Below, in pieces: positions 1 to 6,443 of a stretch of DNA of 20,076 bases. A program made the translations under genes and the position numbers. The notes beneath the pieces are model-generated. The model worked only from the letters and a program-made list of their open reading frames with translations. It was not told the DNA's origin and ran no database searches. Source of the DNA: JBDREA01 sp043820265 (GTDB lineage Archaea; Altiarchaeota; Altiarchaeia; IMC4; JBDREA01); contig JBDREA010000070.1 of NCBI GenBank assembly GCA_043820265.1, forward strand, positions 1 through 20,076, read 5' to 3'. Every line of letters begins with the position of its first letter. Position 1 is the stretch's first letter.

Positions 1-50
1 ACGTAGAAAAAGACAGGTATGCGAAAGATCCGTTCTTCTGGGTGAAATGA
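1..50 (+). CDS. 3' end of an unidentified upstream gene (partial)
   Basis: The frame starting at base 3 reads VEKDRYAKDPFFWVK and ends at TGA 48-50, one base before the next gene's ATG at 52. The peptide looks like real protein (charged and aromatic residues), and the GGTGA at 41-45 inside it is well placed as a ribosome binding site for the next gene. Both points suggest the tail of a translationally coupled upstream gene. Only about 15 codons are visible, so no family can be named. The other two frames are also possible in principle: one has an early TAG, and one reads through into the radical SAM gene. Confidence 0.45.
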   Translation, partial: VEKDRYAKDPFFWVK

Positions 51-51
51 C

Positions 52-1536
52 ATGGAGGTCCTTTTATTTCAGCCCCCTCTCGAAACTAAAAAAGGGTTTT
101 CATTTGCTGCGATCTCCCAGGGATTGATTGCACTTGGTTTATACCTTCAAAAACATGGTGTAGATGTAAAAATTGTACACTTTAACGGATCAAAAACTAA
201 TCTGAAGAAACGAGTAGAAGAAAAAATCAATGAATATCGACCCAGATACGTTGGGATAAATCTAAACTGGCATGTGCACTGTGCATCAGCGCTTAAGATA
301 GCAGAAAAAACAAAACAAGTGGATGACTCCATTAAGACCGTGTTTGGCGGATTCACCGCCTCAGTTTTCGATAAAGAAATTTTTTCTTATCTGGAAAATA
401 AGTCTTCATTAGAAAAGAAAAAACCATTTGTCGATGTGATTATCAGAGGAGATGGGGAGCGACCATTTCTTGACTTTGTAAAATCGGGGAAAATCCCAAG
501 GGAAAATACGACTTTTGTCTCAGATAATGGGAAAAAAATAAGACATTCTCTAGGCTATGTGCAAGAAAGAATCCCCGACGTTGGTTTCGGTTCAGCAATC
601 GACGAATTCATAGACGATTGGAAATCATATGTCTTGCGGAAAGGTTTACGGACTGCCATAATGGGAAAAGAAGAGACAACCTCTCATAATAGCTGGAGAG
701 GGGAGTTCCATTTGAACATTGGTAAGGGTTGCCCAAACAATTGTTGTTACTGCGGTGGCGGACGGGACATACAAAAACGGATCTTTGGGAGGACCAAGTG
801 TCTGTTCAGGTCAGTTGATAGGGTAAATCAAGATATTATTTGGCTCGCGGAAAACGGAGTCAAAACGGTATACCTGGACTTTGATCCGGATCCGGGTAGG
901 AACTTTTATCACACACTCTTTTCGGAAATGGACAAATCCAATCTCAACCTGATCTTTAGCGCCTGGAGCGGACCATTGGATGACCACCTCCTTGGAAGGA
1001 TGAACCGAATCTTTGAAGGCGTCGAAGTTGTAATCTCTCCGGAGTCCGGCTCAGAGCGCCAAAGAAGACTGCTTTTGAGGAGAGGTTACGGAAAACCCTA
1101 CTATCCTAACGATAAGTTGGTTGAATTCTTCAAGAAATTAGATAGCTATGGAAACAAGGCCATGTGCTATTTCATCAGCGGACTTCCCTGGGGGACAAAA
1201 GAAGACTTTAATAAGACCCTCATTCTCGGCGCTTATCTGGCCTCGAAATTTCCCTCACTTTTCCTAAAAGAATATGATGCACGCATATCCGGAAATCTCT
1301 GCGCACCCCCCCTCTATGTTGAACCAGGTTGCCCCATTTCCCGGGCCCCCGATGTATTTGGGATGAAGGTTTATCGCAAAACCTTTGAGGATTATCTAAA
1401 AAATTGCATCAATGATAATTCCTCCCCTTTACTGGGGGCACATAACAGCCGAAATGTCGGCGAGGAGGAAGTAATTGATTCAAGCACTCGTTTCCGGGAG
1501 GTCGTAGAGGGGTGTTCCTCAAGTTCACGCATTTAA
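52..1536 (+). CDS. B12-binding-domain radical SAM protein
   Basis: Probable cobalamin-dependent radical SAM enzyme; substrate unknown. Residues 1-150 resemble a B12-binding Rossmann domain: FQPPLE at the start, then VGINLNWH, then VFGGFTAS. The 4Fe-4S motif is C227-x3-C231-x2-C234 within GCPNNCCYCGG, the CX3CX2C signature that binds SAM. Further on, SPESGSERQRRLL and FISGLPWGTKEDF match radical SAM barrel strands common in the BchE-like B12 group. Length (494 aa) is normal for that group. The start at 52 is supported by GGTGA at 41-45 and by one-base spacing from the upstream TGA, implying operon coupling. The family includes methyltransferases, cyclases and methylthiotransferase-like enzymes, so the reaction cannot be assigned here. 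Third-position codon use is even along the gene, unlike several neighbours. Confidence 0.88.
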   Translation: MEVLLFQPPLETKKGFSFAAISQGLIALGLYLQKHGVDVKIVHFNGSKTNLKKRVEEKINEYRPRYVGINLNWHVHCASALKIAEKTKQVDDSIKTVFGGFTASVFDKEIFSYLENKSSLEKKKPFVDVIIRGDGERPFLDFVKSGKIPRENTTFVSDNGKKIRHSLGYVQERIPDVGFGSAIDEFIDDWKSYVLRKGLRTAIMGKEETTSHNSWRGEFHLNIGKGCPNNCCYCGGGRDIQKRIFGRTKCLFRSVDRVNQDIIWLAENGVKTVYLDFDPDPGRNFYHTLFSEMDKSNLNLIFSAWSGPLDDHLLGRMNRIFEGVEVVISPESGSERQRRLLLRRGYGKPYYPNDKLVEFFKKLDSYGNKAMCYFISGLPWGTKEDFNKTLILGAYLASKFPSLFLKEYDARISGNLCAPPLYVEPGCPISRAPDVFGMKVYRKTFEDYLKNCINDNSSPLLGAHNSRNVGEEEVIDSSTRFREVVEGCSSSSRI

Positions 1537-1561
1537 ATCCTTTTCTTCCTATTTTTTCTTA
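1537..1561 (+). terminator. T-rich stretch after the radical SAM gene, probable terminator
   Basis: The 25 bases between the stop and the next ATG are almost entirely pyrimidine and include a run of six T. Archaeal RNA polymerase stops at T-runs without needing a hairpin. The same bases lie directly before the next start, which has no ribosome binding site. Confidence 0.45.
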
Positions 1562-2056
1562 ATGGATTCTCATACTTTCCGTAGCATTGTGGCGAGAGTC
1601 AAGTGGCGGAGTGTGTTCTTGTTGATTGTCTTTGTCGCTGTTGTTGTGTTTCTCTTGTATCTTATAAGTCAGAATGTTACTCCTGGTTTCACGACTGATA
1701 ATAATCTTGGCATCCGGGTTTCCGCTGAGCCATCTACTATCGAGATAGGCGATTCCGATGGCGCTAAGGTATCTGTCGAGGTCACAAACGACGAAGAAGC
1801 AGAAGACGTCACCGTGTCTGTCACTGCTGAGACCCACGACGAGAACTTCGTCTTCGGGTTTCCAGCCGAAAACGGAACCAAGGCATCAGAGGAAGGAGTC
1901 GTCGTTGGCCCAGGCGAGATCAAAAAAGTGGACTTCCAGGTATTCGCCTTAAAAGGCGCCCACGAAGGAACCTACTTAATCGACGTCGAAGCAAGAAAAG
2001 ACGCCATCGACAAAGTCACAGAATCCATCTACGTGAAAGTGAAAAAGAAGGAGTAA
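1562..2056 (+). CDS. Membrane-anchored protein with an extracellular Ig-like (CARDB/NEW3-like) domain
   Basis: Small surface protein of unknown role. Residues 17-36 form one hydrophobic segment (FLLIVFVAVVVFLLYLI) after a basic stretch (RVKWR), so the N terminus is probably inside and the rest outside. From about residue 48 the sequence alternates in the way of a beta-sandwich: IRVSAEPSTIEIGD, then KVSVEVTNDEEAEDVTVSV, then GPGEIKKVDFQV, then GTYLIDVEA. This is the pattern of CARDB/NEW3-type Ig folds found in archaeal envelope proteins. No cysteine or catalytic motif is visible. The ATG follows a T-rich stretch without a ribosome binding site, so the message may be leaderless or read through from upstream. 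Of the first 30 codons 23 end in T or G, while 25 of the last 30 end in A or C. Domain assignment is by pattern only. Confidence 0.7.
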   Translation: MDSHTFRSIVARVKWRSVFLLIVFVAVVVFLLYLISQNVTPGFTTDNNLGIRVSAEPSTIEIGDSDGAKVSVEVTNDEEAEDVTVSVTAETHDENFVFGFPAENGTKASEEGVVVGPGEIKKVDFQVFALKGAHEGTYLIDVEARKDAIDKVTESIYVKVKKKE

Positions 2057-2077
2057 GGATAGGGAATCAACTATCCA

Positions 2078-2108
2078 CTATCGTTACCTTAACCATCTTG
2101 TCGCCTTT
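2078..2108. repeat. 31-bp direct repeat, copy 1: stray copy of the cyclophilin gene's 3' end
   Basis: This matches 2622-2652 at 29 of 31 bases in the same orientation. Read on the minus strand it encodes KGDKMVKVTI, against KGDKMIKVTI at the end of the cyclophilin. One difference is synonymous (AAG/AAA) and one is conservative (V/I). Identity stops abruptly on both sides. The two copies bracket the toxin-antitoxin pair. Confidence 0.85.
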
Positions 2109-2126
2109 TTATTATTCCTTCCCCTT

Positions 2127-2342
2127 ATGATTTTTATGACCGGCGCAGGATTCGAGTCTAAGGTTTTGGATGAGTTGTTTTTCCTCCGTAAGACCATGGT
2201 TTCTTTGAAGGAGGAGGTAGATTACCTTCGAGAGGAGATAGAGGACGCCCAACTATCCGAGGAGGAGAAAAAACTGGTCGATCAAACCCTCGACGACCGA
2301 AAACGGAACAAACTACTTTCTTCGAAGGAAATATTTGGGTGA
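2127..2342 (+). CDS. Putative RelB-type antitoxin
   Basis: Small acidic protein (71 aa) directly before a RelE-like toxin, with the size and order expected of an antitoxin. Residues about 10-50 are one long charged helix, rich in Glu and Leu with heptad-like spacing (LDELFFLRKTMVSLKEEVDY then LREEIED), as in archaeal RelB antitoxins that wrap around the toxin. The C-terminal third (LDDRKRNKLLSSKEIFG) is basic and probably flexible. An in-frame ATG at 2136 is an alternative start; no ribosome binding site separates the two. The stop at 2340-2342 lies three bases before the toxin ATG. Identification rests on context and helical character rather than a diagnostic motif. Confidence 0.7.
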   Translation: MIFMTGAGFESKVLDELFFLRKTMVSLKEEVDYLREEIEDAQLSEEEKKLVDQTLDDRKRNKLLSSKEIFG

Positions 2343-2345
2343 AAG

Positions 2346-2615
2346 ATGCCCCTCTATAACATCCTTTTTCATCGAAGCGTAAAAAAGTATGTTGACAAAC
2401 TCGATTCTATAACTAAATCTCGCCTCAGGAAAGCGGTTGATGAGTTGGCAGAGAATCCAATCCCTCCAGCTTCCATTAAAGTCGAAGGATATCGTGACCA
2501 GAAGATTCGCAGGCTGCGCGTCGGCGACCACCGGATACTCTACGTAGTCGACCTCCAGGAAAAGGAGGTAATAATCGTCAAGATAGACAAGCGGGGAAGA
2601 GTCTATAAGCGGTAA
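2346..2615 (+). CDS. relE: RelE/ParE-family toxin (archaeal RelE-like mRNA interferase)
   Basis: RelE-family toxins cut mRNA in the ribosomal A site and are held inactive by their antitoxin. The 89-aa length and fold signature fit: N-terminal strand YNILFHRSVKKYVDKL, two helices, then the diagnostic sheet with KIRRLRVGDHRILYVVD (53-69) and VIIVKIDKRGRVYKR (75-89). R56/R58, R63, K82/R83 and Y87 are candidates for the basic and tyrosine residues used in RNA cleavage. GGTGA at 2338-2342, overlapping the antitoxin stop, is a good ribosome binding site, so the two genes are translationally coupled. The stop at 2613-2615 is one base from the convergent cyclophilin stop. An intact frame with the key residues suggests an active toxin. 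A ParE-type gyrase target cannot be excluded. Confidence 0.85.
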   Translation: MPLYNILFHRSVKKYVDKLDSITKSRLRKAVDELAENPIPPASIKVEGYRDQKIRRLRVGDHRILYVVDLQEKEVIIVKIDKRGRVYKR

Positions 2616-2616
2616 C

Positions 2617-3180
2617 CTACTCTATCGTTACTTTAATCATCTTGTCGCCTTTCTTTATGGATTTCGCGACGTCTATGCCTTCGGTTACAATCCCGAAGAC
2701 TGCGTATTTGTCGTCGAGAAACGAGGCATCTCCTATTGTGATGTAGAACTGATTGGTTGCGCTGTTGGGGTCGTTGGTCCTCGCCATCCCCACGGCGCCG
2801 AGGACGTGGCGTAGTTCCGGATGAATCTCCAAGGGAATACGTTCATCTGATCCCCCGGTTCCCGTGCCTTTTGGATCACCTGTTTGGATGACGAAGCCGG
2901 GCTCCACCCTGTGAAAGATGAGGCCGTCATAGAATCCTTTCTCTGCGAGCTTTATGAAATTCGCAGTCGAGATCGGTGCACGTTTTTCATATAATTCGAA
3001 TTTGATAACTCCCTTTTCCGTTTCGATAACCGCAAAACGGTTTCCTCCTTCTTCAGTCATAGCTGTATCCTCTATAATCGACGCAGTCTGCGTCGGCTCA
3101 TTCTGATTAGGTTGCTGCTCCGTGCAACCAGACAAAAAAACCAAAACCGCCACAGCAAAAACAACCCAAAAAAACTTCAT
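2617..3180 (-). CDS. Cyclophilin-type peptidyl-prolyl cis-trans isomerase, lipoprotein
   Basis: Catalyses proline cis-trans isomerisation, here probably on the outer face of the membrane. Residues 1-19 are a lipoprotein signal: hydrophobic core then the lipobox FLSGC, with C19 as the lipidation site. A short Gln/Asn/Thr linker follows. The cyclophilin domain spans about 48-187, with F89-H90-R91, F96 and Q99 in the signature FHRVEPGFVIQTGDP, then M132 and Q144-F145, the usual active-site set. It is a minimal cyclophilin of bacterial PpiA/B length. A TATA box at 3197-3208 lies so close to the ATG that the message is probably leaderless. Codon choice swings sharply: 28 of the first 30 codons end in T or G, only 9 of the last 30. 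The last 31 bases of coding sequence before the final Glu codon recur at 2078-2108. Confidence 0.95.
   Translation of the reverse strand: MKFFWVVFAVAVLVFLSGCTEQQPNQNEPTQTASIIEDTAMTEEGGNRFAVIETEKGVIKFELYEKRAPISTANFIKLAEKGFYDGLIFHRVEPGFVIQTGDPKGTGTGGSDERIPLEIHPELRHVLGAVGMARTNDPNSATNQFYITIGDASFLDDKYAVFGIVTEGIDVAKSIKKGDKMIKVTIE
2622..2652. repeat. 31-bp direct repeat, copy 2: inside the cyclophilin 3' end
   Basis: This is the coding copy of the repeat whose other copy is at 2078-2108 (29 of 31 identical). On the minus strand it encodes the last ten residues before the terminal Glu. The unit formed by one repeat copy plus the toxin-antitoxin pair is 544 bp. Confidence 0.85.
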
Positions 3181-3196
3181 GCCAAATTATTGCGCT

Positions 3197-3208
3197 AAAT
3201 ATATAAAT
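3197..3208 (-). promoter_or_regulatory. TATA box for the cyclophilin gene
   Basis: The minus strand reads ATTTATATATTT, centred about 22 bases before the ATG at 3180. Archaeal transcription starts about 25 bases after the TATA centre, which puts the start at or next to the initiation codon. The message is therefore probably leaderless, in agreement with the absence of a ribosome binding site. Confidence 0.6.
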
Positions 3209-3227
3209 GACAGAATGAGGATTCGTG

Positions 3228-4604
3228 TTATTGTGGTGTTTCTATAGCAGCTAATGTTCTCGCCTTTTTTCTTATCCACACTTTAAACCACACTAATGCA
3301 ATTGCTCCAGTTATTACACCGGATCCTGCCATTGCGTACCAGATTCCGTCTAATCCGTAGATTTTTGAGAGTATTATTGCTCCGGGGACTGCTATGATTA
3401 CTACGCGGAAGATGGTGAATATCATTCCTGGTCTGCTGTCGCCTGCGCCTTGGAAGGCGGAGGATATTATTATCATTATTGCGGGGAACACGTAGACTAA
3501 TCCCATTATCCAGAGGTATCCTCCTCCTATGGATATTACATCTGGATGATCGTTGAATACCGAGATTATGTCATATGAGAAAGCCATGAAGAAAAAGCCG
3601 ATTGACTGCATCGAGATGAATCCTATTCCAAGCGCTTTCCAGACTGTTTTTTCCGCTCTCCTGTAATTTCCCGCTCCGATGTTTTGTCCGACGATGGTGA
3701 GTACTGCTGCGGCTAGTCCGTGGGTTAGCATTATCCCGAAGGAGTCGACTCTTAGTCCGACTCCGAATGCCGCTACTGCGTAGGGGCCGAATCCGGAGAC
3801 GAAGTAGTTCATTATCAGAAGCCACAGGGCGACTGAGAGTTGGGTCAGGCTTGCCGGGACTCCGATGTATAGTATGTCGCGGATTATGCTGAGCTTTAAT
3901 CGAAGGCCCCTAAGCATAGGTTTCACTAAGCTTTTTCCCATGGCAAAGTGGTGGAAAATCAATATTAATGCAATGCCTCGGGCGAATGCAGTTGCCAGCG
4001 CCGCTCCCTTCACTCCCATGGGGGGCACTATCCCCCAACCAAATATGAAGATAGGGTCTAGGACAATGTTTACCAGTACTCCTGCTCCCATTATCTTCAT
4101 GGGCGTTTTGGTGTCTCCTTCGGCCTGCATGATGGCTGATCCAGCGAATGTGAACATGATGAAGGGCATGGACAGAAAAATGATCTTGATGTAGTCTAAG
4201 ACGTATGGGATTGTGCTGTCATCGGCGCCTATCGCCCTAAAGATTGGTTCTGCGTATATTATCCCGATAGCGGATAATACGAGGCTTATCACGAAAGCGA
4301 GAACTAACAGGTGTTCTGCCACCTGGTCTGCCTGCCTGAATCTCTTTGCCCCGACTCCTTGGGCGATCAATGCCCCTCCTCCGATGGATAATCCCGCCGC
4401 AAGGGAGAAGACGCAAAACATCACGGGAAACGACAATCCAATCCCCGCCAAGGCGAAGGGATTGATCTTTCCGATGAAGTATGTGTCTACGATGTTGAAG
4501 CTTGTCTGAAGAAACATCCCTACGAGCACAGGCCAAGCCAGGATCAATAGGTTTTTTGTGATGCTTCCATCTAATACGTTGACTTTCGTTTGACGGTGAT
4601 TCAT
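3228..4604 (-). CDS. MATE-family multidrug efflux transporter
   Basis: Twelve-helix transporter that expels cationic drugs or metabolites using a Na+ or H+ gradient. The opening, SITKNLLILAWPVLVGMF then FNIVDTYFIGKI, is the conserved first-helix region of MATE proteins. GLSFPVMFCVFSLAAGLSIG and GAGVLVNIVLDPIFIFGWG are typical of helices 2 and 5. The second half repeats the pattern (LTHGLAAAVLTIVGQNIGAG). Length (458 aa) is standard. Substrate and coupling ion cannot be read from the sequence. It is not closely coupled to either neighbour. Two copies of TTGAACTCCTAC lie just before its start and may control it. The last part of the gene uses mostly A- and C-ending codons, the earlier part more T and G. 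Confidence 0.94.
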   Translation of the reverse strand: MNHRQTKVNVLDGSITKNLLILAWPVLVGMFLQTSFNIVDTYFIGKINPFALAGIGLSFPVMFCVFSLAAGLSIGGGALIAQGVGAKRFRQADQVAEHLLVLAFVISLVLSAIGIIYAEPIFRAIGADDSTIPYVLDYIKIIFLSMPFIMFTFAGSAIMQAEGDTKTPMKIMGAGVLVNIVLDPIFIFGWGIVPPMGVKGAALATAFARGIALILIFHHFAMGKSLVKPMLRGLRLKLSIIRDILYIGVPASLTQLSVALWLLIMNYFVSGFGPYAVAAFGVGLRVDSFGIMLTHGLAAAVLTIVGQNIGAGNYRRAEKTVWKALGIGFISMQSIGFFFMAFSYDIISVFNDHPDVISIGGGYLWIMGLVYVFPAIMIIISSAFQGAGDSRPGMIFTIFRVVIIAVPGAIILSKIYGLDGIWYAMAGSGVITGAIALVWFKVWIRKKARTLAAIETPQ

Positions 4605-4608
4605 CTTA

Positions 4609-4643
4609 GTAGGAGTTCAAGATTCTTTGTCGTAGGAGTTCAA
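4609..4643 (-). repeat. Direct repeat TTGAACTCCTAC (x2) before the MATE gene, possible operator
   Basis: On the minus strand TTGAACTCCTAC occurs at 4643-4632 and again at 4620-4609, a spacing of 23 bases (about two helical turns). The nearer copy ends only four bases before the ATG. Perfect 12-base repeats this close to a start suggest a binding site for a regulator, on DNA or in the 5' untranslated RNA. No clear TATA box is visible; the best candidate is a weak TTTAACTTTT near 4663-4672. Confidence 0.5.
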
Positions 4644-4684
4644 ATGAAATAGGAGAAAAAGTTAAAGAATCAGTAGGTATCCCC

Positions 4685-6043
4685 TTAGTTTCTCATGCTC
4701 GTTATCGTGTTCGGGATCCGTCCGCCTCGTTCGAGGAATTTTTTTGCGTTTTTTTCCGAGACTTCCATGACAATCGCTTTACCGAGGAGCCCTCCGTAGT
4801 CTACAGTGTCTCCTGCTTTTTTTCCTGGGATGGGGATGATTCTGACCCCGGTGGTCTTATCGTTTACTACGCCAATAGCGAGTTCGTCTGCGATGATCGA
4901 AGAGATCGTTTCAGAAGGTGTGTCGCCTGGAATTGCTATCATATCTAAGCCGACCGAACAAACTGCAGTTAATCCTTCGAGTTTGGCAAGCGTTAAAGTC
5001 CCGTCTTCGACTGCCTTCACCATGCCAGAGTCCTCTGACACCGGGATGAACGTCCCCGAAAGTCCGCCGACGTTACCTGATGCCATCGTTCCCCCCTTCT
5101 TCACAGCATCAACTAAAAGCATCAATGCTGCGAGGCTTCCGTGCCCGCCCATCTGTTCGACTCCCATGGCCTCAATTATCTCTGCCACCGAGTCGCCCAC
5201 CTTTGTAGTGGGGGCAAGTGAGATGTCAACTATCCCAAAAGGTACGCCTAGGTTTTTGGCGAGTTCTCTTCCTATCAATTCCCCTGCTCTCGTCACCTTG
5301 AATGTTGTTCTTTTTACGACTTCTGAGAGTTCGGTCAGATCGCAGTTGGGATTTTTTTCTACGACTGCACGAACCACTCCCGGGCCCGAGACGCCGATAT
5401 TAAGCGAGAAATCGGGTTCGCCGATTCCGTGGAAGGCCCCCGCCATGAACGGGTTGTCTTGGGGGGCGTTTGCGAACACCACGAACTTGGTGCAACCTAT
5501 GCCGTCTTTAGTCTTCTTTGCTATCTCGATAATTGTCTTCCCAATCATATTGATTGCATCGACGTCGATCCCCGCCTTAGTGGATGCTACATTGACGAAT
5601 CCGCACACTCTTTCTGTTTCTGCGAATACCTGGGGAAGCGATTCTATCAGTCTCTCGTCTGCCTTCGTCATTCCCTTTTCCACTTGGGCGCCGAATCCTC
5701 CGATGAAGTCGATTTCAGAATCCTTAGCTGCTTTATCAAGGGTTTTTGCTGTGTTCACAAAAATGTCTTCGTTTTCAAACGATTCAAGAAGAATAGAAAC
5801 GGGCGTTACACTGATCCTTTTATTTACTATCGGTATGCCGTATTTTTCCTCGATTTTTTTTGCTTGGCTGACAAGCTTTTGTGCGTTGTTCTTGATTTTC
5901 TCATATACCTTCCTCTGAAATCTTTCAGGTTCAGAATCAAAGCAGTCCTTTAGGTTTATCCCCAAGGTCACAGTTCTTATATCGAGGTTGTGTTGGAGCG
6001 TCATGCTCACAGTCTCAAAGACTTCTTCGGTAGAAATGCTCAT
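4685..6043 (-). CDS. UPF0210 (DUF711) family protein
   Basis: A conserved protein of unknown biochemical role, found in many bacteria and archaea next to a small ACT-domain (UPF0237) gene, as here. The sequence matches the family throughout: SISTEEVFETVSMTLQHNLD then IRTVTLGINL at the start, GIPIVNKRISVTP near residue 70, and NIGVSGPGVVRAVVE near 220. The most conserved block follows, GVEQMGGHGSLAALMLLVDA then GTMASGNVGGLSGTFIPVSED at about 300-345, and it ends RIPNTITSMRN. The glycine-rich strands suggest a ligand pocket. Length (452 aa) is normal. It lies 15 bases after the ACT-domain gene in the same operon, so the ACT protein probably senses a small ligand for it. No ribosome binding site is visible before its ATG. 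Confidence 0.93.
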   Translation of the reverse strand: MSISTEEVFETVSMTLQHNLDIRTVTLGINLKDCFDSEPERFQRKVYEKIKNNAQKLVSQAKKIEEKYGIPIVNKRISVTPVSILLESFENEDIFVNTAKTLDKAAKDSEIDFIGGFGAQVEKGMTKADERLIESLPQVFAETERVCGFVNVASTKAGIDVDAINMIGKTIIEIAKKTKDGIGCTKFVVFANAPQDNPFMAGAFHGIGEPDFSLNIGVSGPGVVRAVVEKNPNCDLTELSEVVKRTTFKVTRAGELIGRELAKNLGVPFGIVDISLAPTTKVGDSVAEIIEAMGVEQMGGHGSLAALMLLVDAVKKGGTMASGNVGGLSGTFIPVSEDSGMVKAVEDGTLTLAKLEGLTAVCSVGLDMIAIPGDTPSETISSIIADELAIGVVNDKTTGVRIIPIPGKKAGDTVDYGGLLGKAIVMEVSEKNAKKFLERGGRIPNTITSMRN

Positions 6044-6058
6044 CTCAAAGAAAGATAA

Positions 6059-6337
6059 TTAGACACGGTGCATCTTCTTAAAGATGTCTTCGTGCTGGAC
6101 TTGAATTTTTAGGTTGAGTTCCTTTTCCAGCCCAACCATTTTTTCCTTTAATTCTCCAATATCACTTTTGGATTCTGAGAGGTCGGCCAGCATCGTCATG
6201 ACAAAGTAGCCTTCCCTGATCCTCTGGGAGATGTCTTCGATGTTAATCTCTTTTTCGTATAATGCCTGCGAGATCTGCGCGATGATTCCCTTCTTGTCCT
6301 CGCCGATTACCGTGATAAAACATAAATCCTTTGTCAT
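6059..6337 (-). CDS. ACT-domain protein, UPF0237 family
   Basis: A stand-alone ACT domain (92 aa). ACT domains bind amino acids or similar ligands and regulate partner proteins. The fold is clear: strand CFITVIGEDKKGIIAQISQA, with the conserved G-D/E-x-x-G-I turn (GEDKKGI) that forms the ligand site, then helix, then INIEDISQRIREGYFVMTML, helix, and final strand LNLKIQVQHEDIF. It is related to the GcvR/ACT regulators and pairs with UPF0210 downstream. The start is supported by AGGTGA at 6348-6343, five bases before the ATG, and by an A/T box at 6368-6380. Confidence 0.92.
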   Translation of the reverse strand: MTKDLCFITVIGEDKKGIIAQISQALYEKEINIEDISQRIREGYFVMTMLADLSESKSDIGELKEKMVGLEKELNLKIQVQHEDIFKKMHRV

Positions 6338-6342
6338 TTAGC

Positions 6343-6387
6343 TCACCTGATAAAGTGAATTGCAGCCAAATTTAAAAATACAGCCAA
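6343..6387 (-). promoter_or_regulatory. Promoter region of the UPF0237-UPF0210 operon
   Basis: The A/T box at 6368-6380 (minus strand TATTTTTAAATTT) lies 31-43 bases before the ATG at 6337, and AGGTGA (6348-6343) is the ribosome binding site. The box is flanked by two copies of CAGCCAA on the plus strand (6363-6369 and 6381-6387), 18 bases apart, a possible operator. The region also lies 57-101 bases before the divergent start at 6444. Confidence 0.5.
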
Positions 6388-6443
6388 TAAAATGCGATGA
6401 AATATGATTCTTATTTTTCGTTATCCTGTAACTTTTAAAGAAC

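Noticed and set aside
2078..2108. Reading the first repeat copy as a whole cyclophilin pseudogene
   Set aside because: Similarity stops after 31 bases on both sides, so only the extreme 3' end is present; it is reported as a repeat instead.
3865..4509. Two plus-strand frames (109 and 98 residues) opposite the MATE gene
   Set aside because: Antisense shadows of a membrane protein gene; Met/Pro/Ala-rich translations without family features.
4806..5918. 370-residue open frame opposite the UPF0210 gene
   Set aside because: It lies antisense to a strongly conserved gene; its Ser/Pro/Thr-rich translation has no domain pattern and is a by-product of the codon bias of the real gene.
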